Below are positions 5,460 through 11,668 of a stretch of 11,668 bases of DNA, piece by piece. This DNA comes from RGIG1959 sp045604545 (GTDB taxonomy: Bacteria; Bacillota; Clostridia; Oscillospirales; Acutalibacteraceae), in assembly GCA_045604545.1 (NCBI GenBank), contig JAZUOG010000084.1:1-11668 (forward strand), in the 5' to 3' direction. Every line of letters begins with the position of its first letter. Position 1 is the stretch's first letter. Made by a program: the position numbers and the translations under genes. The notes under the pieces are model-generated. The model was not told the DNA's origin and made no database searches. It saw nothing but the letters and a program-made list of their open reading frames with translations.

Positions 5460-8400
5460 TTATTCGTTGGGTGCGCCGACCGTGGACAGCGCCAGCTGCT
5501 TGATGGTGACGGGGGAGTTTGCCGCACCTGCCGCAAACACCTTGACGCCCGTGATCATCACGTTGCCCTTTTCGTCAACGGCATTCGCGGGAAGCGGAAT
5601 GTCGGACAGCTTCACGGAAGCGGTGACATGCTGGTTGGCATGGATATCGCCCGAGCCCTGCACAAGCGAGCAGTTCAGATAAGGATTGATGACGATGTGG
5701 CGACCCTCCATCGGCGCCGAAGGGGTGCCGCCGTTGAAGAACAGCAGAACACTCGCGTTGATGCCGGGGGCGGTGGTCAGATCCACCACAAGCTCCGTAT
5801 CCTCAAGAGGCGCATACACCGACACGACCGACGCGTAGTGCGCTTCGGGCCACATGCCGTTCTTGTTGTAGAACACGAGATCGCCGTCTTTGTTGTTCTC
5901 CACGACCATCACGCTCGGGTCAACGTCCCAGAACGTCGGGTCGAAGGAGACCACATCGGTCACGGCAGGCTCGTCGGGAGTGGCCATATGGGGATAACGG
6001 GTCGTGATTTTTTCGGCGTCGGGATCCACGGCGAAATGGTTCACGAGATAGTCAACGAGCATTTCGGCATACACATCGTTACCGATCGCGCCGAGATGAA
6101 CGCCGTCATCGACGAGGAAGTCGGCGGGGTCATACTTGTCGCATTCCTTGCGGATATCGACGAGATGATAACCACCCTCCGCGGCAAGCTCACGCACCGC
6201 GTTGCAGTACTGCTCGAGCCACTCATAGGGCGTGCCGACATCGGTGTAGTGCGATTTGTTCTGATTCTGCGACTTCCACCAGATCGGCTCATTCATGTAA
6301 CTGCAGGTCATGAGAATGGGAACCGCGCCGATGGCGACGGTATCCTCACACATCTTTTTGAGGTTCGCCTTGAACTGCGCGGGCGTGACCTGCGGATTGT
6401 TTTTGCCTTCCATCAGCAGGTCATTCTGACCGAAGCAGAAGGTGACAAAATCGGGATTCTGATTAACGACATACTTTTCAAAACGACCGAGGGCTTCTGT
6501 CGTATTGATGCCGCCCATCGCGCCGTTGAACAGATACATATTGGTTTCGTCCGCGACGGTCAGCGGCCATGCACCGTAAGCGGTGAGACTGTCGCCGAAC
6601 ACGACGAGCTTCGCGCCGTCCAGCACGGGCTTGGCGTTCTCACCGCCGAACAGCCCTTGCTGATCCATTCTCATGATGATGGTGGCGATCTGCGCACGGG
6701 ACGCACCGGTACGCGGCGACACGTTGCCGCTCTTGAGACCCGAAATGATGCCGTTATCGACCGCCCATGCCATCGCGTCCTTCGAGAAGGCGCTGACCAG
6801 CTTGCGGTCGGGGAACTGCGAAAGCGTGGCATCGACGTCGGCGACCTCGGGCGAGTCGCAGAAGCGATAGAGAATGGTCGCGACCTGTTCACGGGTGATG
6901 GTGGCACCGACACCGAAGTTGCCGCTCTTGTAGCCGGTGATGATGCCGTTGTCCACCGCCCACGCAACAGCGGGAGCGTAGTAGGCACTCGCCTTGACAT
7001 CCTTCATGCCGCCCGTCTGACCCTGATAAACGGTCAGATCCGCACCCGCGATGCGGGCGAGGGACACGACAAAGTCCTGACGCTGGAGGTTGTTGACCGC
7101 GCCGAAGCGACCGGTCTTGTAGCCCGTCATGAAGCCGTTGTCGGAGACATAGCTGACCGCTTCATGGAACCACGCACTCTTGGGAACATCGGGATAGGTC
7201 ACGGGTTCGCTGACATCTTCAACCGCCATCTTTTTGCCGACCGACAGTTCATGTATATTGACGTCGGCGCCGTCGGCAAGCGTACCGATGGTGAAGATTT
7301 TAAAGCCGGAAATCAGAACCGTACCGTTGTTGATCAATGCGGGGAGAATATGCGGCACAGCGGTGTCGTCGGTGTACAGATCCGCAAGACGGATCGATCC
7401 TTGATAGCGTCCTTTGCGGAGGTCGTCCACCGTTGTACCGGTCGTCGGATCGTAGTTTCCGAGAATGATGCTGTTCAAATCGATATAACTGCCGACAGGA
7501 GCGACCTGTGTGGGATCGGTGCCGCCGAGATACACGATCACTCTCGAACTTCCCGACAGTACTTCGATATCGTAATTGAGGTAGATGTCGCCGTCGGTCA
7601 GATTCACGCTTGCCCAATCGGGGCATTGCTCCGTCGCCCATACGGGATATGCATACGGCCAACCGCGATCGCCGCGGAAGGTGAGACCTTGATCGTTGCG
7701 GGAAACGGTGACCGTTCCTTCGTCCGCTTCACGGCAAACCAATTCCGACAGCATCACCGGCATCAGCGAGAAGGTCATGGTGCCGTCCACGGGCGTGGGC
7801 GCATCCAGATAGTTCGTGGTCGTGGTGGTGGTCGTGGTAGTCGTTGTTGTGGTGGTGGTGGTCGTCGTGGTCATCGGGGAACCCGTGACCTGCACACCGC
7901 CGTTCACGACCGACACGTTGTGGTCGATGACCTCATGGGTCGATGCCCACGATTCGCCGACCGCATACATGGGAACACTCGCGGTAAGGTCGGTGAGTGC
8001 TTCGAAGGTGACGGTCGCGATGACCTCGCCCTCGGCGGCAGAAAGCTGTGACAGCACCATGCCGGTGATCCACACCTCAGCGGTCGCCTTGTTGCCGTCC
8101 TTGTCGCCCTTCGGCTCGAGGACAACGGCCTTCATCTCCATCTGAGACAGTACACCCTTGATCTCGCTGCTGACCGCCTTGAGCACCGCGGCATCATAGG
8201 CAAAATAGAACTCGATGCCGCCGATGTTGTTGACGGCATTCAGCGTCACATCCACCGTGATGCGGTCGCCCTTTTTGACATTATCACCGCTGACGGTCGT
8301 GATGGTATACACCACATCTTCGGCGGTCATGCCGTCGGCATTGCCTGCCGTTGTCGAGGTCGTGGGGACCGACTCGGTGGTGGTCGTGACGATCGCCTCG

Positions 8401-9278
8401 GTGGTGGTGCCCTCTATGACCGTCAGATAGGCATACTTTCCGAAGGCGCAGGAGCTGTCCCAGATGTACAGGCTCGCCGGTCCTTCCCGCATCGCCGTGA
8501 CATACACCGTGTCACTGCCTTCGTCATAGTTAATGGCAATATTATCGGACATTTCGCTCACCGAGCCGCCCGACGAGGTGCCCGTTTTGGGGTTGTAAAA
8601 ACGGATCGCGCGGGTCTCGCCGACTCTCAGCGGCGATTGATCGTATTCCAGATCGGTGGCATAGCACTCAATGATTGTGGTGGTCGTGGTCGTGGTCGGT
8701 TCGGGCTCGGTGGTGGTCGTGGTCGCCGCCCAGGGGGCGATCTTCAGACCGCCGTCGTCCGCCGACACGTTGTGGTCGATGACCTCATGGGTGGACGCCC
8801 ACAGCTCACCGACCGCAAACATCGGCACATCGTCCGTAATATCGGTAAGCGCCTCGAAGGTGACGGTCGCGATGACCTCGCCCTCGACGGAAGAAAGCTG
8901 AGAGAGTTTCATGCCGGTGATCCACACCTCGGCGGTCGCCGCGTTGCCGTCCTTGTCGCCCTTCGGCGCGATGACAACATCCTTCATGTCCATCTGCGCC
9001 AGAACGCCCTTTATATCGCGTCTGACCGCCTTGACGGACGCGGCATCATAGGCAAAATAAAGCTCGATGCCGCCGATGTTGTCGACAGCATTCATCGACA
9101 CATCAACCGTGAAGGTATCCCCTTTCTTCAAGCCCGCAGACTCGACCGTCTGAATGGTGAAGAGTACGTCCTCGGGAGTCATGCCGTCTTCGTTGGCGGC
9201 AGACGCTGTCATTGTCATCGGCAGCAAGCTCGTCACGAGCAACGCGATCACCGACAGCACGCTGATGATTCTTTTCAT
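5460..9278 (-). CDS. Secreted multidomain surface protein: cohesin-like x2, SLH x3, SGNH/GDSL esterase
   Basis: A 1272-residue exported protein. Residues 1-27 are a signal peptide (cleavage after ASA). Cohesin-like domains lie at about 38-180 and 321-465 (GIELYFAYDAASVKAV, EGEVIATVTFEAL), highly similar to each other. Between them is an Ig-like domain (203-290) with Thr-rich linkers, then a run of 19 threonines (about 470-488). A carbohydrate-binding-like beta domain follows (500-685), then three S-layer homology repeats (about 696-872). Next is an SGNH hydrolase: GDSLT with Ser897, Gly in NGAMGG, GQND with Asn952, and DGVH with Asp1058 and His1061. A second carbohydrate-binding-like domain ends it (1105-1268). 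SLH repeats bind cell-wall polymer, so the esterase is displayed on the surface, probably acting on acetylated or esterified glycans (inferred). ATG 9278 is chosen for AAAAGGAGG 7 nt upstream and the signal peptide. No dockerin is seen. Confidence 0.88.
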   Translation of the reverse strand: MKRIISVLSVIALLVTSLLPMTMTASAANEDGMTPEDVLFTIQTVESAGLKKGDTFTVDVSMNAVDNIGGIELYFAYDAASVKAVRRDIKGVLAQMDMKDVVIAPKGDKDGNAATAEVWITGMKLSQLSSVEGEVIATVTFEALTDITDDVPMFAVGELWASTHEVIDHNVSADDGGLKIAPWAATTTTTEPEPTTTTTTTIIECYATDLEYDQSPLRVGETRAIRFYNPKTGTSSGGSVSEMSDNIAINYDEGSDTVYVTAMREGPASLYIWDSSCAFGKYAYLTVIEGTTTEAIVTTTTESVPTTSTTAGNADGMTAEDVVYTITTVSGDNVKKGDRITVDVTLNAVNNIGGIEFYFAYDAAVLKAVSSEIKGVLSQMEMKAVVLEPKGDKDGNKATAEVWITGMVLSQLSAAEGEVIATVTFEALTDLTASVPMYAVGESWASTHEVIDHNVSVVNGGVQVTGSPMTTTTTTTTTTTTTTTTTTTNYLDAPTPVDGTMTFSLMPVMLSELVCREADEGTVTVSRNDQGLTFRGDRGWPYAYPVWATEQCPDWASVNLTDGDIYLNYDIEVLSGSSRVIVYLGGTDPTQVAPVGSYIDLNSIILGNYDPTTGTTVDDLRKGRYQGSIRLADLYTDDTAVPHILPALINNGTVLISGFKIFTIGTLADGADVNIHELSVGKKMAVEDVSEPVTYPDVPKSAWFHEAVSYVSDNGFMTGYKTGRFGAVNNLQRQDFVVSLARIAGADLTVYQGQTGGMKDVKASAYYAPAVAWAVDNGIITGYKSGNFGVGATITREQVATILYRFCDSPEVADVDATLSQFPDRKLVSAFSKDAMAWAVDNGIISGLKSGNVSPRTGASRAQIATIIMRMDQQGLFGGENAKPVLDGAKLVVFGDSLTAYGAWPLTVADETNMYLFNGAMGGINTTEALGRFEKYVVNQNPDFVTFCFGQNDLLMEGKNNPQVTPAQFKANLKKMCEDTVAIGAVPILMTCSYMNEPIWWKSQNQNKSHYTDVGTPYEWLEQYCNAVRELAAEGGYHLVDIRKECDKYDPADFLVDDGVHLGAIGNDVYAEMLVDYLVNHFAVDPDAEKITTRYPHMATPDEPAVTDVVSFDPTFWDVDPSVMVVENNKDGDLVFYNKNGMWPEAHYASVVSVYAPLEDTELVVDLTTAPGINASVLLFFNGGTPSAPMEGRHIVINPYLNCSLVQGSGDIHANQHVTASVKLSDIPLPANAVDEKGNVMITGVKVFAAGAANSPVTIKQLALSTVGAPNE
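7815..7871 (-). repeat. Poly-threonine linker, 19 codons
   Basis: Nineteen consecutive Thr codons separate the second cohesin-like domain from the first carbohydrate-binding-like domain. The codons are mixed (ACC, ACG, ACA and one ACT), so this is a selected protein linker and not a pure DNA microsatellite. Such Thr runs are common, often glycosylated, in linkers of cellulosomal and surface glycan-active proteins. Confidence 0.9.
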
Positions 9279-9318
9279 GTAAAAACCTCCTTTTGGGAAT
9301 GGTCCATGTTCCGATTTC

Positions 9319-9347
9319 AGTATAGCACACTGTTTTGTGCAACGCAA
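9319..9347 (-). promoter_or_regulatory. Promoter of the surface-protein gene
   Basis: On the minus strand: TTGCGT (-35, 9342-9347), 17-nt spacer, TATACT (-10, 9319-9324) with an upstream TGC that makes it an extended -10. The -35 hexamer is the same as at the NifU-like operon. The spacer contains GCACA (9325-9329) and TGTGC (9336-9340) as an inverted repeat, which could be an operator. The predicted leader is about 33 nt. Confidence 0.75.
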
Positions 9348-9395
9348 CCGAAATGAGGCGATTTTTGTGAAAATCTCTTGCCGCAAATCACAAAA

Positions 9396-10538
9396 TCACG
9401 CAAACGTGATCGTGACGATCTCGCTGTCACTGCCGACACGCATGGGCATGCCCCATGTGCCGACTCCCGAGGTGACGATCACCTGCGGACTGCTGTCGTC
9501 ACGGCGGTAATATCCATGGTCAACGGTGTACATGGCATCGGTGACGAAATTCGCGGGGAACAGTTGTCCTTTGTGGGTGTGTCCCGACAGCACAAGGTCG
9601 ACATCGCCGTTGCCGTCATAGGAATCGACATTTGCGGGGTTGTGATCGAGCACCACAACAGGAATCGACGGATCCCCGATCACAAGAAACGCCTCGAGCG
9701 GCTTTCTGTCGATGCCGCCGTTACCGCCGATGGGAGTGCCGTCAACGCGCCCGACAAGTGTCAGCCGCCCGTCAACGGTCACCGTCTCATCACTCAGCAG
9801 GGTCACGCCGCCGTCTTTAAGAAACGCGACCATTTTTGAAAACGTGCTTCCCGCGTCGTGGTTGCCGAGGCAGGCATATACGCCGTAAGTCGAACGGATA
9901 TCGTGAAAGTTTCTGAGCACACGGTCGGGATCGTCGATCGCGTCAAAATCCGAATCGAACACATCGCCCGCCAGACACACCACATCGGGCGAAAGGGCGT
10001 TGATCTCCCGGACGATGTCATCAAAACGCGCCTCACTTCCCACCGCGCCGAGATGCAGATCGCTGAGCATGACGACCGTCATGTCGGGAGCGGTCTTGTC
10101 GTCATCGAGCGTGATCGTATAGGATACATGCTGAATATCTCCTGCGTGAACGAAGCCGTAGCTCGCCGTGCCCAGTGCCAGAACGAGCGCCGACACCAGC
10201 GCCGCAAAGCGGCGCTTATCGTATGGTTTGAGCGGTGTCAGCTTCAAAAGCATCTGCACGACCCATGCCGCAAGCAAAAAAAGGAACACATACACAAAAC
10301 AGCCCATCCAGTAGGCGCTGACGACTTTGAGCACCGCTTTCACGACAGCGGGAAGCGGCAACAGTGAGCGCATAAACCCGACAAGCATCGACGCGTTGAG
10401 CACCGCCGTCACCGTCACAAACGGCCACCGTTTCACCGTCGGCACCACACACTGTATACCGTTGTATACCTGTCGCGCCATAAACACCGTGATCCCGCCG
10501 AGCATCAGCAGAACCGTCAGCAACACCACGATCATCAT
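9396..10538 (-). CDS. Membrane-anchored metallophosphoesterase (YkuE-like)
   Basis: A 380-residue protein with an N-terminal membrane region followed by a calcineurin-type phosphoesterase domain. Hydrophobic segments lie at about 2-22, 38-60, 66-105 (one or two helices) and 112-130. The catalytic domain (about 150-380) has the full metal-binding set: SDLHLG, AGDVFDSD, LGNHD, VLDHNP and SGHTHKGQ. The family includes Bacillus YkuE-like enzymes, some of which hydrolyse lipid or UDP-sugar pyrophosphates; the substrate here is unknown. After several helices the catalytic domain could face either side of the membrane. AAGGAG (10548-10553) lies 9 nt before the ATG at 10538. Another ATG three bases downstream is possible. 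The gene is 117 nt upstream of the surface-protein gene on the same strand with no visible terminator between, so partial read-through is possible. Confidence 0.9.
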   Translation of the reverse strand: MMIVVLLTVLLMLGGITVFMARQVYNGIQCVVPTVKRWPFVTVTAVLNASMLVGFMRSLLPLPAVVKAVLKVVSAYWMGCFVYVFLFLLAAWVVQMLLKLTPLKPYDKRRFAALVSALVLALGTASYGFVHAGDIQHVSYTITLDDDKTAPDMTVVMLSDLHLGAVGSEARFDDIVREINALSPDVVCLAGDVFDSDFDAIDDPDRVLRNFHDIRSTYGVYACLGNHDAGSTFSKMVAFLKDGGVTLLSDETVTVDGRLTLVGRVDGTPIGGNGGIDRKPLEAFLVIGDPSIPVVVLDHNPANVDSYDGNGDVDLVLSGHTHKGQLFPANFVTDAMYTVDHGYYRRDDSSPQVIVTSGVGTWGMPMRVGSDSEIVTITFA

Positions 10539-10561
10539 TTGCCATCACTCCTTACAATCAT

Positions 10562-10630
10562 AACCACCAGTAAACCGGTGGTTTGCACAACCCCTATAAG
10601 GGGACGTTACAGGCCGCGCTTGTAAGCGCG
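10562..10630. repeat. Hairpin cluster resembling an IS200/IS605-type end
   Basis: AACCACC/GGTGGTT (10562-10583) forms a hairpin with an imperfect inner pair and a TAAA loop, followed by CCCCT-ATA-AGGGG (10591-10603) and CGCGCTT-GT-AAGCGCG (10615-10630). A subterminal hairpin next to a CCC-TATAA-GGG motif is common in intergenic remnants of IS200/IS605-type elements in Clostridia, from memory. No transposase is present, so this would be a non-autonomous remnant. Confidence 0.4.
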
Positions 10631-10682
10631 CTGAACGGTTTGCCGACCGCGTGCATTGCGCTGCAGTCTGTAAACAGGCACC

Positions 10683-10853
10683 AAGGCTTCCCCTTGAGGG
10701 GAAGCTGCCGAGCCGCAGGCGAGACTGATGAGGTGTAGGACGCATCAGCGTCCGTTATGAAATCTCGCAAACACTTAACGCCGCCTTCGGCGGCTACACC
10801 TCATCCGTCATTTGCTTCGCAAATCCCACCTTCCCCTCAAGGGGAAGGCTTTT
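10683..10853. mobile_element. MITE-like element with long inverted ends
   Basis: The ends are inverted copies of each other: the left has GCTTCCCC-TTGA-GGGGAAGC (10686-10705) and GATGAGGTGTAG (10727-10738). The right has the exact complement CTACACCTCATC (10794-10805) and TTCCCC-TCAA-GGGGAA (10831-10846). Between them are further hairpins: GACGC-ATCA-GCGTC (10739-10752), CCGCC-TTC-GGCGG (10781-10793) and TTTGC-TTC-GCAAA (10811-10823). It has no coding capacity. The CTTCCCCT/AGGGGAAG core is a very common intergenic repeat of gut Clostridia. Confidence 0.75.
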
Positions 10854-10873
10854 CTTGCTAAAGCTTTCTTCCT

Positions 10874-10899
10874 CCCCCGGCATAGCCGGGGGTTTATTT
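10874..10899 (+). terminator. Strong GC hairpin with T-rich tail (terminator or mobile-element end)
   Basis: CCCCCGGC-ATA-GCCGGGGG (10874-10892) is followed by TTTATTT. It is shaped like an intrinsic terminator on the plus strand, but no plus-strand gene precedes it. It may instead be the second end of the putative IS200/IS605-type remnant that begins near 10562. Confidence 0.55.
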
Positions 10900-10920
10900 G
10901 ACCTAAAGGCACCAAAAACA

Positions 10921-10952
10921 CAAAAGCTGTCCGCGTAAAGGAACAGCTTTTG
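10921..10952 (-). terminator. Intrinsic terminator of the carboxypeptidase-like gene
   Basis: CAAAAGCTGT (10921-10930) pairs perfectly with ACAGCTTTTG (10943-10952). On the minus strand it begins 6 nt after the stop codon and is followed by TGTTTTTGG, giving a U-rich tail. Confidence 0.85.
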
Positions 10953-10958
10953 GAAAAA

Positions 10959-11668
10959 TCAATATCGTTTCACTTTTTTGCGGTTGTTCTTGCGGCGATG
11001 CTTGTTATGCGCCACACTGATGACCACATACGCCACGAACAGCAGAATCAGCACGCCGAGCGAAATGAGCACGAGCGGGCTTGTGAGCACCGTCCACACC
11101 GTGTCAAGCACGGCGAGCAGCTGACTGCGCGGAATGGGCTTGGCGGCATACAGCGACACTTCGGCAAGCAACGTCTCGCCGTCAAACACACGGGCATGGG
11201 CGATGACCACGTCCGTTTCCACGGCGGCGGTCAGATTGCCGTCCTCGTTGAGGAGCGACTCGTCCAGCGTGATGTCATAGGACAGGTCGGTGAGCTGTGT
11301 TCCGATGCGGACGACCGCGTTGACGTCCTGCTTGGCAACGAGCGCGACCGAGTCGGTGCTCCACGCGAGATCAACGCCCACACGCTGAATAGGCTGGTTT
11401 TTGCGAATGATCGACTGATAGGTGAAGGTGTCCTCCGCCCAATCGAACAGCTCTTTTGTTTCGGTGAACGCCGCCGAGTTGTCATCGGTCGGGGCGGTAC
11501 AACCCATCACGACGGTCATGACATCGAAGCCCTCGAGCTTCGCGACCGACACACAGGACCCGCCCGCCGATGCGGTATAGCCCGAGCGACCGAACATGGT
11601 CTTGACATAAAAATGCGGCGAATAGGGACGCAGAAGCTCGTTGGTGGATGCGCCCGATGTTTCCTTGC
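10959..11668 (-). CDS. D-alanyl-D-alanine carboxypeptidase-like protein (DacF type), C-terminal part
   Basis: The gene runs off the window, so only the last 236 codons are seen. The visible sequence starts KETSGASTNELLRPYSPHF, then FGRSGYTASAGGSCVSVAKLEGF and VMTVVMG, matching the region around the third active-site motif of low-molecular-weight penicillin-binding proteins, where relatives read GIKTGYT..AG. A beta-rich C-terminal domain follows. Then comes one hydrophobic helix (LVLISLGVLILLFVAYVVIS) and a very basic tail (HRRKNNRKK), a single-pass anchor as in Clostridial DacF proteins. Such enzymes trim the terminal D-Ala of peptidoglycan stem peptides outside the membrane. Here the KTG box reads RSG, which might change activity. 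The SxxK and SxN motifs are outside the window, so catalytic competence cannot be judged. A terminator follows directly. Confidence 0.82.
   Translation of the reverse strand, partial: KETSGASTNELLRPYSPHFYVKTMFGRSGYTASAGGSCVSVAKLEGFDVMTVVMGCTAPTDDNSAAFTETKELFDWAEDTFTYQSIIRKNQPIQRVGVDLAWSTDSVALVAKQDVNAVVRIGTQLTDLSYDITLDESLLNEDGNLTAAVETDVVIAHARVFDGETLLAEVSLYAAKPIPRSQLLAVLDTVWTVLTSPLVLISLGVLILLFVAYVVISVAHNKHRRKNNRKKVKRY

Noticed and set aside
5394..8051. Long plus-strand open frame of 885 codons opposite the surface-protein gene
   Set aside because: It is antisense to a gene with clear signal peptide, SLH and SGNH motifs. Its His/Arg/Asp/Val-rich, low-complexity translation is typical of the complement of a GC-biased gene. 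It has no domain or ribosome site.
9279..9386. Upstream extension of the surface-protein gene by 36 codons
   Set aside because: The extension would place 36 polar residues before a perfect signal peptide and run through the promoter. The ATG at 9278 has AAAAGGAGG at ideal spacing.
10545..10745. Small minus-strand open frame of 66 codons across the hairpin repeats
   Set aside because: It lies wholly in palindromic repeat DNA. The translation is the kind of spurious peptide these repeats give in many genomes.

Overview
The window looks like chromosomal DNA from an anaerobic gut Clostridium-class bacterium of the Oscillospiraceae/Ruminococcaceae type. The pointers are strong AGGAGG ribosome binding sites, a GGGtGRT gene paired with a NifU-like scaffold gene, a surface protein with SLH and cohesin-like domains joined by poly-threonine linkers, a DacF-type carboxypeptidase with a C-terminal membrane anchor, and several families of short hairpin-rich repeats typical of that group. 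The lineage is inferred from gene content, not from a marker gene. The genetic code is standard: TGA closes at least five genes here.

Layout. 1-214 holds an array of short hairpins followed by a detached copy of the last 29 codons of the GGGtGRT gene. 409-1152 (+) is an AT-rich, apparently cytosolic BspA-type leucine-rich-repeat gene with its own promoter and a strong terminator. 1299-3010 (-) is a two-gene operon for the GGGtGRT protein and a NifU-like Fe-S scaffold, with a clear promoter at 3079-3107. 3241-3972 (+) is a glycerophosphodiester phosphodiesterase, transcribed divergently. 4010-5005 (+) is an AT-rich gene for a tandem-TIR protein with a BspA-type C-terminus; an in-frame TGA interrupts it at codon 20. 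5006-5459 has no gene and carries two miniature inverted-repeat elements, a second hairpin array and a terminator. 5460-9278 (-) encodes a 1272-residue secreted surface protein: signal peptide, cohesin-like, Ig-like, cohesin-like, poly-Thr, carbohydrate-binding-like, SLH x3, SGNH esterase, carbohydrate-binding-like. 9396-10538 (-) is a membrane-anchored metallophosphoesterase. 10554-10958 has no gene and carries IS200/IS605-like end hairpins around a miniature inverted-repeat element. 10959-11668 (-) is the C-terminal part of a D-alanyl-D-alanine carboxypeptidase-like protein whose 5' end lies outside the window.

How it fits together. The GC-rich core genes serve Fe-S handling, phospholipid turnover, the cell envelope and surface glycan modification. 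Two AT-rich accessory genes (LRR and TIR-TIR-LRR) flank the core operon and look acquired. The LRR gene lies between two copies of the GGGtGRT 3' end that differ only at silent positions, as expected if foreign DNA entered at the 3' end of this gene and brought a replacement end. The most interesting items are the interrupted TIR-TIR-LRR gene, this 3'-end duplication, and the two hairpin arrays, whose stems change while their 7-nt separators stay fixed.
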